Shown: positions 52,496-63,465 of the stretch, one piece after another | Layout of the letters: the number at the start of each line of letters is the position of its first letter | Position numbering within the stretch: the first letter of the stretch is position 1 | Assembly (NCBI RefSeq): GCF_900129905.1 | Contig: NZ_FQXG01000009.1 | Location: 1-64,000, forward strand | Direction: 5' to 3' | Source: Ferrimonas marina | GTDB lineage: Bacteria; Pseudomonadota; Gammaproteobacteria; Enterobacterales; Shewanellaceae | Length of the DNA: 64,000 nucleotides | Made by a program: the position numbers and the translations under genes | Notes under the pieces: model-generated | Seen by the model: the letters and a program-made list of their open reading frames with translations, nothing else | Databases searched by the model: none | Told to the model about the DNA's origin: nothing

Positions 52496-53314
52496 TCACT
52501 GGGCTTGCTGGGCATCGTCACGTATGCGGAAGCGAACCACCATGGGATAGTGATCGGAACTCTCGAATTCGTGGCCGATCCAGGCGAGATCCGCTTCCAG
52601 GTGCGGACTGTATAGAACATGGTCGAGGGGCTGGCCCATAAAGGTGGCCGATAGCTTGTCGCCAAAGTCCACCGGCTGCAGCCCCAAACTGGTGGCCATC
52701 GCGGTCAGCTGGCGCTGGCGGGCGCCGCTCCAGCTGTTGAAGTCGCCGGACAGGATCAGAGGGCCCTGGTGCTCCCGCACCGCCTGCTCCAGCTGGAACA
52801 GCTGGGTGTTGTAGGTGGTGGCGGAGACGAAATTGATGGCGTGGATGTTCACCACCATCAGTGTCTCTTCCCGCTGCTCGATGGGATATTCGGTCAGGAC
52901 GAATACCTTGGCAGTGGAGAGCAGCGGTTCGCGGGCATCCGACAGGAAGGTCTGGTAGCGACTGGGATTGACGTTGGCAGCAGTGAGCACGCCGGAGCGC
53001 TGTTTTTCATCCAATACCAGGTTGGGGCCAAAGACGTAGCCATGGCGCTCGGCCACGGCCAGGTGCGCCGGACCCAGGTTGGCCTCCTGCAGGGTGATAA
53101 GATCCGGCTGAAACTGGGCGTGCAGCGAGCGAAACTCCTGTTGCCACTCGGGGTTGTTGACCTGCTTGAAGATGTTCCAGTTGAGCAACACGATCTCATC
53201 CGCCAGTGCCGGTGCCATGGGATCAGGCTGATGACGCACCGCTTCCGCCACCGGGGTGTAGGGACAACCGGCGAGGGTTAAGGCGAGGGCGACGGGGAGC
53301 AGCGGGCGTAGCAT
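52496..53314 (-). CDS. Endonuclease/exonuclease/phosphatase family lipoprotein
   Basis: A 272-residue protein. Lipobox LAGC places the lipidated cysteine at residue 17. The rest is an EEP fold: VLLNWNIFKQV, ITLQEANLG with the metal-binding glutamate, LILSGDFNSWSG, LDHVLYSP and SSDHYPMVVRF. Catalytic Asn, Glu, Asp and His are all present. It resembles the YafD group. Substrate (nucleic acid, inositol phosphate or lipid) cannot be told from sequence. Confidence 0.82.
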   Translation of the reverse strand: MLRPLLPVALALTLAGCPYTPVAEAVRHQPDPMAPALADEIVLLNWNIFKQVNNPEWQQEFRSLHAQFQPDLITLQEANLGPAHLAVAERHGYVFGPNLVLDEKQRSGVLTAANVNPSRYQTFLSDAREPLLSTAKVFVLTEYPIEQREETLMVVNIHAINFVSATTYNTQLFQLEQAVREHQGPLILSGDFNSWSGARQRQLTAMATSLGLQPVDFGDKLSATFMGQPLDHVLYSPHLEADLAWIGHEFESSDHYPMVVRFRIRDDAQQAQ

Positions 53315-53442
53315 GGTTGGACAAACTTCCTATGGACGACAGGCCTCAGCCTATTGCATCGTTTGAGTTGGTGCAATGTCAGGGGCCAACGCTGAGTGAC
53401 TTGCGGGCCGGCTGTCCAGGGACTTGAACTAAGGAGAATGGG

Positions 53443-53970
53443 ATGGGATTGAACAGGATAAAGCGCTGGCTGAGCGTAGCGATGGTGTCTTTGCTGATGG
53501 GCTGTACCGGCTTGCCTGAAGGGGTGGAGCCGGTCGAATCGTTTGAGCTGGATCGCTACCTGGGCACTTGGTACGAGATAGCGCGGCTGGACCACTCATT
53601 TGAGCGGGGCATGGAGCGAGTCACTGCTGAGTACCAGATGCGGCCCGATGGCGGCGTCAGGGTGCTCAACCGCGGCTTTGACACCGAGCAGGGAGATTGG
53701 CAGGAGGCGGAAGGGCGGGCCTATTTCGTCGGCTCCGACGAGGTTGGCCACCTTAAGGTCTCCTTCTTTGGGCCCTTCTTCGGCAGCTACGTGGTGTTCG
53801 ATCTGGAGCCGGAGTACCAATACGCCTTTGTCGCAGGGAACAGCACCGATTACCTCTGGTTGCTGGCACGCACCCCGCAAGTGAGCGCCTCGGTGCGCCA
53901 ACGCTTTATCGAGCAGGCTGCCGCGCGGGGCTTCGATACCGACGCGCTGATCTGGGTGGCCCAGGAGTAA
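53443..53970 (+). CDS. blc: Outer-membrane lipocalin Blc
   Basis: A 175-residue lipoprotein with lipobox LMGC (Cys21). The lipocalin hallmark GTWYEIARLDHSFERGM is followed by VTAEYQMRPDGGVRVLNRGF and DYLWLLARTP, as in E. coli Blc. It binds lysophospholipids or fatty acids at the inner face of the outer membrane. RBS AAGGAGAATGGG precedes the ATG. Confidence 0.92.
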   Translation: MGLNRIKRWLSVAMVSLLMGCTGLPEGVEPVESFELDRYLGTWYEIARLDHSFERGMERVTAEYQMRPDGGVRVLNRGFDTEQGDWQEAEGRAYFVGSDEVGHLKVSFFGPFFGSYVVFDLEPEYQYAFVAGNSTDYLWLLARTPQVSASVRQRFIEQAAARGFDTDALIWVAQE

Positions 53971-53975
53971 GCCAA

Positions 53976-54008
53976 CAAAAAAATCCCGGCCATTGGCCGG
54001 GATTTTCA
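53976..54008. terminator. Bidirectional terminator between blc and pepO
   Basis: AAAAAAATCCCGGCC ATT GGCCGGGATTTT has runs on both sides of the stem and serves both convergent genes. Confidence 0.85.
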
Positions 54009-54021
54009 GTGAACACTCGAA

Positions 54022-56082
54022 TCACCAGATCTTGACCCGGTCCTCTTCCGGGATGTACATCGCATCGGACGATTTGACGTCAAAGGTGGTGTAGAACTCC
54101 GGCACGTTCGACAGCGGGCCATTGGCACGGAACTGCGACGGCGAGTGGGGATCGGTGGCAACCCGGTTGCGCAGTGCCTCCTCCCGGTACTTGGCGCGCC
54201 AGATCTGGGCAAAGCCGTAGAACAGGCGCTGTTCGCCGCTCATGCCGTCAATCACCGGCGCGGGCTGGCCATTGAGCGAGAGCTGGTAGGCCTTGAGGCC
54301 GATGGTGATACCGGAGAGGTCACCGATGTTCTCACCCAGGGTCAGCTGGCCATTGACGCTGAGATCGTCAAACACCTGGTAGCTGGCGTACTGCTTGACC
54401 AGCTTGCGGCCACGGCGCTGGAACGCCATCAGGTCCTCTTCGGTCCACCAGTTGGTGAGGTTGCCGTCGGCATCAAAGCGGGAGCCCTGATCGTCAAAGC
54501 CGTGGCCCATCTCGTGGCCGATCACCGCGCCAATGCCGCCATAGTTGACCGCATCATCCGCTTCCATATTAAAGAACGGCGGCTGCAGGATGGCGGCGGG
54601 GAACACGATCTCGTTCATGGTGGGGTTGTAGTAGGCATTCACCGTCTGCGGGTTCATGTGCCATTCCCACTTGCGGATCGGGCCGGCCAGCTTCTCCAAC
54701 TCGTGCTGGTGACTCCATTGGGCGGCACGCATGGTGTTACCCACCAGATCGTCCGCCTGAATGCTCAGAGCGGAGTAATCGGTCCACTGGTCCGGATAGC
54801 CGATCTTGGGCGTGAAGGCCGCCAGCTTCACCTTGGCCTTGGCCTTGGTTTCCTCGCTCATCCAATCCAGCTCGTCGATGCTCTGGCCATAGGCCTTACG
54901 CAGGTTCTCCACCAGCTCCGACATGCGGGCCTTGGCTTCGGGAGTAAAGTGACGCTGAACGTAGATCTTGCCGATCACCTCGCCCAGGTCGGCGTTGACC
55001 TTGTCCACGCCACGCTTCCAGCGCGCCTGCGGCTCCGCCTGACCATTGAGCTTGCGGGCGAAGAAGTCGAAGTTCTCGTCATCCAACGCCTGGTTGAGGC
55101 TGCCGGCGTAGTTGGTCAGTACCGCCCAGGTCAGGTAGGTCTGCCACTGGTCAACGCTGAACTGGTCAAACACCTGGTTAAAGCCCTCGATGTAGGTGGG
55201 CTGGTTGACGATCAGGTGAGGCTGCTCATTCAGGCCCAGTGCGGTCAGGTAGGCGGTCCAGTCAAAGTTGTCGGCGAGGTCAGGCAGCTTGGCCAGCGGG
55301 ATCTTGTTGTAGATCTTCTCGCTGTCACGATTCTCTACCCGGGTCCATTGGTGCTCAGCCAACGCGGTTTCCAGTGCCAGCACGGTATCGGCCGCCTCGG
55401 CGCCGCCCTCCAGGCCGGCCAGCTCATACATCTTCTCGACGTGGGCGCGGAACTGGTCACGCAGGGTGACGAAGCGCTCCTCTTCGTTGAAGTAGTAATC
55501 CCGATCCGGCAGTGACAAGCCGTATTGATACAGATAGGCCGCGTACTCGGTGGATTGCTTGGCGTCGACGTTGATGTAGTAGACGAAGGGGACGCCGACT
55601 CCCAGGGTCTGGGCATGGCCAAAGTAGGCTGACACCGCTGACTTGTCGTTGAGCTGAGCGATACGCTCAAACTCGCCATTGAGTGGGGTTACCCCCAGCT
55701 GTTCGACGGTGTCGGTATCCAGCACAGAGCGGTACAGATCTGCCACCTTCTGCTCATCGCTGCCCTGGGTCAGCCCGTCGGTGGCGGCCAGCTCGTCGAT
55801 GATGTCGCGCACGTCTTTCTGGGCTTTCTCGCGCAGATCATAGAAGGCGCCGGTGGTGGTGCGATCCGCGGGGATCTCTGCGGTCTTGAGCCAGCTGCCG
55901 TTCACATGGCCGTAGAAGTCGTCCTGGGGCCGGATGCTTTGGTCAAAGTTGGCCAGCTCGATACCGGAGTTCAGGGCTTGCTGCACCGCTTCAGCGGTAG
56001 CGCTGGGCTGGCTGACGTTTTGGCTGCAGGCCGCCAGTACCAGGGCGGACGCGCACAGCCCGCCAATGATGACTTTCTTCAT
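54022..56082 (-). CDS. pepO: M13 family zinc metallopeptidase (PepO-like lipoprotein)
   Basis: A 686-residue neprilysin-like oligopeptidase. The signal peptide ends in lipobox LAAC (Cys19). The N-terminal DDFYGHVNGSWL is the M13 start signature. The zinc motif is HEMGH in VIGHEMGHGFDDQGS, and the third ligand lies in GENIGDLSGI. The C-terminal RANGPLSNVPEF and DRVKIW are conserved. The ATG at 56082 with AAGGATAAG upstream gives the lipoprotein signal. Confidence 0.9.
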   Translation of the reverse strand: MKKVIIGGLCASALVLAACSQNVSQPSATAEAVQQALNSGIELANFDQSIRPQDDFYGHVNGSWLKTAEIPADRTTTGAFYDLREKAQKDVRDIIDELAATDGLTQGSDEQKVADLYRSVLDTDTVEQLGVTPLNGEFERIAQLNDKSAVSAYFGHAQTLGVGVPFVYYINVDAKQSTEYAAYLYQYGLSLPDRDYYFNEEERFVTLRDQFRAHVEKMYELAGLEGGAEAADTVLALETALAEHQWTRVENRDSEKIYNKIPLAKLPDLADNFDWTAYLTALGLNEQPHLIVNQPTYIEGFNQVFDQFSVDQWQTYLTWAVLTNYAGSLNQALDDENFDFFARKLNGQAEPQARWKRGVDKVNADLGEVIGKIYVQRHFTPEAKARMSELVENLRKAYGQSIDELDWMSEETKAKAKVKLAAFTPKIGYPDQWTDYSALSIQADDLVGNTMRAAQWSHQHELEKLAGPIRKWEWHMNPQTVNAYYNPTMNEIVFPAAILQPPFFNMEADDAVNYGGIGAVIGHEMGHGFDDQGSRFDADGNLTNWWTEEDLMAFQRRGRKLVKQYASYQVFDDLSVNGQLTLGENIGDLSGITIGLKAYQLSLNGQPAPVIDGMSGEQRLFYGFAQIWRAKYREEALRNRVATDPHSPSQFRANGPLSNVPEFYTTFDVKSSDAMYIPEEDRVKIW

Positions 56083-56309
56083 CCACTTATCCTTATGGTT
56101 GAACAATTTATAATCTTGCCAGTGTCGGATACTACGAGAGCACCGAACAGATTCAAAGCATCCAGGCCACAAAGTTGTAACTCCAGGTGTCAATTAACAC
56201 TGCAATTTCTATGCGTTAGCCAAAAAGGGAAGGGGATTGAACAGGCAGCGCCTTGGGCCGGGCACTACTATGGGATCCAGGCCCATTGCTCCAGCAAGGA
56301 GAGTTCGAG

Positions 56310-56684
56310 ATGAACGACGCAAACCCCGGCAGTTTTGTCTGGCAGGATCTGACCGTGGACGATCCGGTGCCGGTCGCCCACTTCTATCAACAGGTGGTGG
56401 GCTGGCAGATCCAGACCGTGGCGATGGAGGGCTACGACGATTTTGCCATGGTCGCGGGCGATAAGATGGTGGCGGGGGTGTGCCACGCCCGTGGCGGCAA
56501 TGCGGATATGCCGCCGCAATGGCTGCTCTATGTGGCGGTGGCCAATTTGGAGGAGAGCCTGGCCAAGGTAGCCCAGGCCGGTGGTCAGTGCATCGCCGGG
56601 CCCAAGGCCTTGGGGGAGGATCGCTATGCGGTGGTACAAGACCCGGCGGGGGCGGTGCTGGCGCTGTATCAGTCCGCCGGCTGA
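56310..56684 (+). CDS. VOC family (glyoxalase-like) protein
   Basis: A 124-residue protein with the two beta-alpha-beta-beta-beta units of the vicinal oxygen chelate fold: FVWQDLTVDDPVPVAHFYQQVVGW, then WLLYVAVANLEESLAKVAQAGG and YAVVQDPAGAVLALYQ. The arrangement resembles the CFP-30-like single-domain members. Substrate unknown. AAGGAGAG lies before the ATG; its end overlaps the convergent EamA gene by 16 bases. Confidence 0.8.
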   Translation: MNDANPGSFVWQDLTVDDPVPVAHFYQQVVGWQIQTVAMEGYDDFAMVAGDKMVAGVCHARGGNADMPPQWLLYVAVANLEESLAKVAQAGGQCIAGPKALGEDRYAVVQDPAGAVLALYQSAG

Positions 56685-57565
56685 GGACGCAGGCTGGGCA
56701 GCGCCCGGCGCCACAGCTGAGCCAGCAACACACCGCTGAGGATCAGGCTGCCGCCGACCCCATGGGCCCAGCTGAGTTGCTCCCCCAGCAGCACGACGGC
56801 GCTGGCGGTGGTCATCAACGGCACCAGGTTCATAAAGATGGTGGTGTTATTGGCACCAAGGATATCGATCCCTTTCATCCAGCAATAGGGGGCGACGATG
56901 GAGGCGGCGATGCCGGCAAACAGCACCAGCGGCAGTGCTTCGTTGCTCACCGCCATGCTGGGGCTGAGCAGGGCAGCGGGGGAGAGCCAGACCAGGCCAA
57001 ACAGGATCTGCACGTACAGCGACTGCCACAGGTTCAGTGGGATCACCCAGCGACGGATCAGCACCCCATACAGGGCGTAGGCGCTGGCGCCGGCCAACAG
57101 CAGCAGATCACCTCGGTTTACCCCTTGGCTTGATAGGCCAGCCAGGTCACCACCGGAGAGCAGGATTGCCAGGCCGGTAAAGGAGATTAGTGCACCGAAC
57201 AGGCCACCCAGGGTGGGGGCGTCACGCAGGATCAAGGTACTGAACACCATGGTGATCAGCGGCACGGTGGCGCCGATCAGCCCCATGTTGGTGGCGCTGG
57301 TACTGGCCGCCGCCACGTAGGCCAGGCTTTGAAACGCCACGATCCCCAATCCCGCCAGCACGGAAAGCTTAAGCAGGTTGGCCGTTACCACTCGGCGCAA
57401 TCGCCAGACCTGGGGCAGGATGAAGGGGGTTAGGATCAGGGCCGCCAGGGCCCAGCGGTAAAACGAGATGGCTGCCGGCGAGATCACCTCCGCTGAGACC
57501 TTGCCAACCAGGGTATTCCCGGCCCAAAGGACGACGGCGATCAGGGGGTAACAAAACGGGTGCAC
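56669..57565 (-). CDS. EamA/DMT family exporter
   Basis: A 298-residue inner-membrane protein with ten membrane segments in two EamA repeats, starting PLIAVVLWAGNTLVGKVSAEVISPAAISFYRW and, in the second, SAYALYGVLIRRWV. Exported substrate unknown (metabolites or amino acids are usual). The start is a GTG at 57565 with GAGAGGAGTTGCC before it. It is divergent from an AraC-type regulator 80 bases away, which probably controls it. Confidence 0.85.
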   Translation of the reverse strand: MHPFCYPLIAVVLWAGNTLVGKVSAEVISPAAISFYRWALAALILTPFILPQVWRLRRVVTANLLKLSVLAGLGIVAFQSLAYVAAASTSATNMGLIGATVPLITMVFSTLILRDAPTLGGLFGALISFTGLAILLSGGDLAGLSSQGVNRGDLLLLAGASAYALYGVLIRRWVIPLNLWQSLYVQILFGLVWLSPAALLSPSMAVSNEALPLVLFAGIAASIVAPYCWMKGIDILGANNTTIFMNLVPLMTTASAVVLLGEQLSWAHGVGGSLILSGVLLAQLWRRALPSLRPQPAD

Positions 57566-57645
57566 GGCAACTCCTCTCTGGCCTGGCGGTAAACTGCGCG
57601 GGCATTGTATAGTGTCGATTAACAATCAAATAGCTCAAATCGGAC

Positions 57646-58473
57646 ATGGTGCACGGGGATCAGGACAAGTTGAATGACGGGGTGGATCGCTACCCCCTGC
57701 CGCTGGAGCCCGAAGGGGAGATATACCTGTTAAAAGAGGAGGTAGCGCCGGAAACCACCTTTCTGCCGCACCGCCATCAATGGGGTCAGCTCAACGTGGT
57801 GGACCGAGGTGTTATGGAGATCGGGGTAGAGCAGCAGCGCTGGCTGTCGCCACCCCAGTACGGGATCTGGATCCCGCCGGATGTGATCCACTCCAGCTAC
57901 AGCCGCCAGCGGGTGGCCTACCGGGCGCTCTACCTCAATCGCCAATGGTCCGGGCAGCTGCCCAGCCAGCCCTGCATGATCAAGATATCGCCACTGCTGC
58001 GGGCGGTGGTGGCGGATCTGTCCCGGCGTGAGATCAACAGCCCCACCAGTGCGGCAGACCGTCGCCTGGCCCAGGTGATCTTCGACCAACTGCTGCAAGC
58101 CGATCCTGAGCCGGTCTATCTGCCCGACAGTGATGATCCCTTGATCAAGCCCATCCTGCGCGCTTTGCAAAGTGCCCCAGCCAATGATGACCCCCTGGCG
58201 GTGTGGGCCCAGCGGCGCCACAGCACCGAGCGTACCCTGGCACGGCATTTCCAGCGGGAGCTGGGCATGAGCTTCAGCGAATGGCGTGGCCGGCTGCGCT
58301 TTCTTGCCTCCCTGTCGCTGTTGCGAAAAGGTTTGTCTATCAAAGAGGTGGCCCTGGAGCTGGGCTACAGTACCTCGTCGGCCTTCATCGCCCTGTTTCG
58401 TCGTCATGCGGGAATGTCGCCGGAGCAGTATCGTCGCGAGCGGGGGCTCAACGCGCAGCGACAACTGGGGTAG
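57646..58473 (+). CDS. AraC family transcriptional regulator (cupin N-terminus)
   Basis: A 275-residue regulator. The N-terminal cupin half has FLPHRHQWGQLNVV and PPQYGIWIPPDVIHSSYS; the C-terminal half carries the two helix-turn-helices, ending IKEVALELGYSTSSAFIALFRRHAGMSPEQYRR. Such AraC/cupin regulators usually control a divergent exporter, here the EamA gene. ATG at 57646 is the only good start, though its ribosome site is weak. Confidence 0.88.
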   Translation: MVHGDQDKLNDGVDRYPLPLEPEGEIYLLKEEVAPETTFLPHRHQWGQLNVVDRGVMEIGVEQQRWLSPPQYGIWIPPDVIHSSYSRQRVAYRALYLNRQWSGQLPSQPCMIKISPLLRAVVADLSRREINSPTSAADRRLAQVIFDQLLQADPEPVYLPDSDDPLIKPILRALQSAPANDDPLAVWAQRRHSTERTLARHFQRELGMSFSEWRGRLRFLASLSLLRKGLSIKEVALELGYSTSSAFIALFRRHAGMSPEQYRRERGLNAQRQLG

Positions 58474-58506
58474 ACTGGCGGAGAAAAGAGGTTATGGAGA
58501 GACGAC

Positions 58507-59145
58507 GTGCGTGATCTGAGCGATATACGGCGAGAGTACCTGCAGGGTGGCTTGCGCCGCAATGATCTGCCGGACAACCCGATCCAGCAGTTTGAAACCT
58601 GGATTGATCAGGCCAAGGGGGCAGAGCTGGCGGATCCTACCGCGTTCAGCCTGGGAACCGTGGATGAGCGCGGCTGTCCGTTTCAACGCATCGTGCTGCT
58701 GAAGCAGTTTGATGAGCGGGGGTTCGTGTTTTACACCAACCTGGGCAGTCGCAAGGCCAAACAGATTGAGCACAACCCTTTGGTCAGCATGCTGTTTCCC
58801 TGGCACGAGTTTGAGCGCCAGGTGCACATTACCGGCCGCGCCGAGCGGCTGAGCACCGCCGAGGTGATGCGCTACTTCGTCAGCCGGCCCCGGGACAGCC
58901 AGATCGGCGCCTGGGCGTCGCCGCAGAGCAGTACCCTGAGCGCGCGCAGCGTGTTGGAAGGCAGCTTTATGAAGATGAAGGAGAAGTTTGCCAAAGGCGA
59001 GGTGCCGCTGCCGGATTTCTGGGGCGGCTACCGGATCATTCCAGATACCATCGAGTTTTGGCAGGGAGGCAGTCGTCGGTTGCACGATCGCTTCCTGTAT
59101 CAGCGTCAGCAAGACGGCTGGTCCATTGAGCGTCTGGCACCCTAG
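58507..59145 (+). CDS. pdxH: Pyridoxamine 5'-phosphate oxidase PdxH
   Basis: A 212-residue FMN enzyme making pyridoxal 5'-phosphate from PNP or PMP. Signature segments are [40 protein letters not shown], and the C-terminal [16 protein letters not shown]. All substrate arginines and histidines are visible. The start is a GTG at 58507 after GGAGAGAC. Its last 110 bases are covered on the other strand by a GNAT reading frame. Confidence 0.94.
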   Translation: MRDLSDIRREYLQGGLRRNDLPDNPIQQFETWIDQAKGAELADPTAFSLGTVDERGCPFQRIVLLKQFDERGFVFYTNLGSRKAKQIEHNPLVSMLFPWHEFERQVHITGRAERLSTAEVMRYFVSRPRDSQIGAWASPQSSTLSARSVLEGSFMKMKEKFAKGEVPLPDFWGGYRIIPDTIEFWQGGSRRLHDRFLYQRQQDGWSIERLAP

Positions 59146-59554
59146 TACCGCCCTGGGCCGCCGGCAAACGGCGGCTCCATAACCCATCACCACGGCGACA
59201 TTGCCAGCCCAGCGCCCGGTAAAAATGCTGGGCGGGGCGGTTGACCGCACAGTGCAAGGTGGCGCGCTTCACGCCGAGTTGCTGCAGATAGGTCTGGGCC
59301 GTTTCCATCAGCGCCCGGCCTAGCCCCTGTCCCTGGCTTTGCGGCTCCACATAGAGAGCGTGGATCCCCGGGCTGACCTTATTGACTGCCACAAACGCCG
59401 TCACCTCACCATCAACCTGGGCGACGAAGGTACGACCCTGGCTGGCGATGAATCGAACCAGCCGGGACATATCCAGCTCGTCGTTACTCTCGCAACTGAG
59501 AAACACCTGACGCAGCTTGTTAATATCCTGTAAGCTAGCTTGGCGAATGACCAT
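59036..59554 (-). CDS. GNAT family N-acetyltransferase with an unusual C-terminus
   Basis: About 172 residues. The first 115 residues are a typical GNAT domain: [18 protein letters not shown], the acetyl-CoA loop [16 protein letters not shown], and [13 protein letters not shown]. The last 40 or so residues (after [10 protein letters not shown]) are of low complexity and lie antisense to the end of pdxH; they look like read-through rather than domain. Loss of an earlier stop is possible. Substrate unknown. Confidence 0.65.
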   Translation of the reverse strand: MVIRQASLQDINKLRQVFLSCESNDELDMSRLVRFIASQGRTFVAQVDGEVTAFVAVNKVSPGIHALYVEPQSQGQGLGRALMETAQTYLQQLGVKRATLHCAVNRPAQHFYRALGWQCRRGDGLWSRRLPAAQGGTRVPDAQWTSRLADADTGSDRATDDCLPAKTRWYLE

Positions 59555-59725
59555 AAACACTCTCGTGACCGGGTGGAAACAGGGGCGCTATGCAGACCTG
59601 GCGCCCCGAGAGACTCGCCTTGTCGCATTCAGCGCAGGGTGAGCGAGCCTTAGAGACAAGCCTTAGGTGTAGACCCCAGTACCACAGAGGGCAACCTCGT
59701 TGGCCGCAAGCAGGAGCAAGACCGG

Positions 59726-61933
<2,208 letters not shown>

Positions 61934-61968
61934 ACTGGGCGCCATTGCATAGACAACAGACTCAATGG

Positions 61969-62631
61969 ATGAATATGGCGGAACTGACGCACCTCTTTCA
62001 GCGCAACCAGGCGTGGGCCCAAACCAAGACCGACCTGGATCCGGAGTTCTTTAGCAAGCTGGCCAATCAGCAATCGCCGGAGTATCTCTGGATCGGCTGC
62101 TCTGACAGCCGGGTGCCGGCCAACCAGATCATCGATCTCAACCCTGGTGAGGTGTTCGTTCACCGCAACATCGCCAACGTGGTGGTGCATTCCGACCTTA
62201 ATGCTCTGTCGGTGATCCAGTACGCGGTGGATCACCTCAAGGTGCGTCACATCATGGTGGTGGGCCACTATGGCTGTGGTGGGGTGAAGGCGGCGATGGA
62301 CAACCAGGCGATCGGCTTGGCTGGCAACTGGGTGCGCCATGTGCGCGATGTGTATGAGTCCCATCGTGAGGAGCTGGAGAGCCTGCCGGAAGAGACCCGC
62401 TTCCGTCGCCTGTGTGAGCTCAACGTCATCGCCCAGGTGATCAATACCTGTCAGACCACCATCGTGCGGGATGCCTGGCAACGGGGCCAGGAGCTGAATG
62501 TTCACGGCTGGATCTACGATGTGGCCGATGGCCTGCTCAATGACCTGGGCATGCGGATTGATTCGGAGACGCCGCTGGCGGCCACCGCTCAGCGTGCCAT
62601 CCTGAAACTGGGACAAGAACACACCGAATGA
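61969..62631 (+). CDS. can: Beta-class carbonic anhydrase
   Basis: A 220-residue zinc enzyme interconverting CO2 and bicarbonate. Zinc ligands lie in WIGCSDSRVPAN and GHYGCGGVKAA. HRNIANVVVHSDLN and CELNVIAQVINTCQT are characteristic of the E. coli Can type. ATGs at 61969 and 61975 are both possible; neither has a strong ribosome site. It follows the diguanylate cyclase by 35 bases and may share its transcript. Confidence 0.92.
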   Translation: MNMAELTHLFQRNQAWAQTKTDLDPEFFSKLANQQSPEYLWIGCSDSRVPANQIIDLNPGEVFVHRNIANVVVHSDLNALSVIQYAVDHLKVRHIMVVGHYGCGGVKAAMDNQAIGLAGNWVRHVRDVYESHREELESLPEETRFRRLCELNVIAQVINTCQTTIVRDAWQRGQELNVHGWIYDVADGLLNDLGMRIDSETPLAATAQRAILKLGQEHTE

Positions 62632-62644
62632 CAAGGAGGCGCCG

Positions 62645-63136
62645 ATGCGTGCGATGGTGTTGCTGTGGTTGTGCAGTTTTTCCCTGAGCGCGGAGTTGGC
62701 GCCGGCCTTTGAGCCTTTGGCCCCCATGGTCGGCAAGACCTGGCGGGGCGAGTTCAGCAACTCGACCCCAGAGCGTCCTATGGTGGACATCTCCACCTGG
62801 GAAGAGGCGCTGCAGGGCCAGGCGGTGCGGATCCGCCACAGCCTCAATCAGGGGGAGTACGAGGGTGAGACCTTCATCGTCTACAACAAGGCGCTGGAGG
62901 AGCTGGAGTTCTTCTACTTCACCACCGCCGGGTTTTACACCCGAGGGCAGGTAACCTTCGAAGGCGACACCATGATCTCCCATGAGACGGTGACGGGCTC
63001 GGAACAGGGGATCACCGAGGTAAAGGCCGAGGTTCGCCTGTTGCCCGATGGCTCCATGGCCCACCAGGCCTATTACCTGCAAAACGGTGAGTGGGTTAAG
63101 GGCCATGCCGCCGAGTATCGTGCCATCGAGCCCTGA
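62645..63136 (+). CDS. Secreted protein of unknown function, DUF1579-like
   Basis: A 163-residue protein with a short signal peptide (MVLLWLCSFSLSAELAPA). The mature part reads FEPLAPMVGKTWRGEF, VRIRHSLNQGEYEGETFIVYN and TAGFYTRGQVTFEGDTMIS, an all-beta pattern like lipocalin-related DUF1579 proteins. RBS AAGGAGGCGCCG is near ideal. It follows the carbonic anhydrase gene by 13 bases and is probably in the same operon. Confidence 0.65.
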   Translation: MRAMVLLWLCSFSLSAELAPAFEPLAPMVGKTWRGEFSNSTPERPMVDISTWEEALQGQAVRIRHSLNQGEYEGETFIVYNKALEELEFFYFTTAGFYTRGQVTFEGDTMISHETVTGSEQGITEVKAEVRLLPDGSMAHQAYYLQNGEWVKGHAAEYRAIEP

Positions 63137-63149
63137 CGCCAATGTCCCA

Positions 63150-63181
63150 TAAAAAAACGCCACCCATTCGGGTGGCGTTGT
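63150..63181. terminator. Terminator between the DUF1579-like gene and the 59-residue gene
   Basis: AAAAAAACGCCACCC ATTC GGGTGGCGTTGTT has a long stem. Its A run makes it a good terminator for leftward transcription; rightward the T run is broken. Confidence 0.75.
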
Positions 63182-63211
63182 TGTATCCGGTCAGGTCACT
63201 GTGCCTGTTCT

Positions 63212-63391
63212 CTATGCCTGCTCTTGCTGCTCGCCTTGCTCTTGGCTGACGAAGCGGGACAGCTCGTCGGCAAACACCGCGTGCAGCTCCTCTTCCACAT
63301 CACGAAGGCACTCTCGTAGCTCAGCGATGGACTCGGCGTTTTCAAAGCGCTCATGCAACAGGGCGACGAGCTGGGATTCTTTTGTAGTCAT
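63212..63391 (-). CDS. Small acidic helical protein (59 residues)
   Basis: A 59-residue reading frame from ATG at 63391 to TAG at 63212. It begins MTTKESQLVALLHERFENA and continues as an amphipathic acidic helix (ELRECLRDVEEELHAVFADELSRF), ending in a Gln/Glu-rich tail. GGAGGTACCTTA lies before the ATG and a leftward terminator follows, both supporting a real gene. It is downstream of the M61 peptidase gene on the same strand. I do not recognise it. Confidence 0.6.
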   Translation of the reverse strand: MTTKESQLVALLHERFENAESIAELRECLRDVEEELHAVFADELSRFVSQEQGEQQEQA

Positions 63392-63465
63392 TAAGGTACC
63401 TCCATGCTTCGCTTAATGAAAAAGCCCTTACTTCTGGCCTCTAAACTGGACCGATTGGCCGGGGC

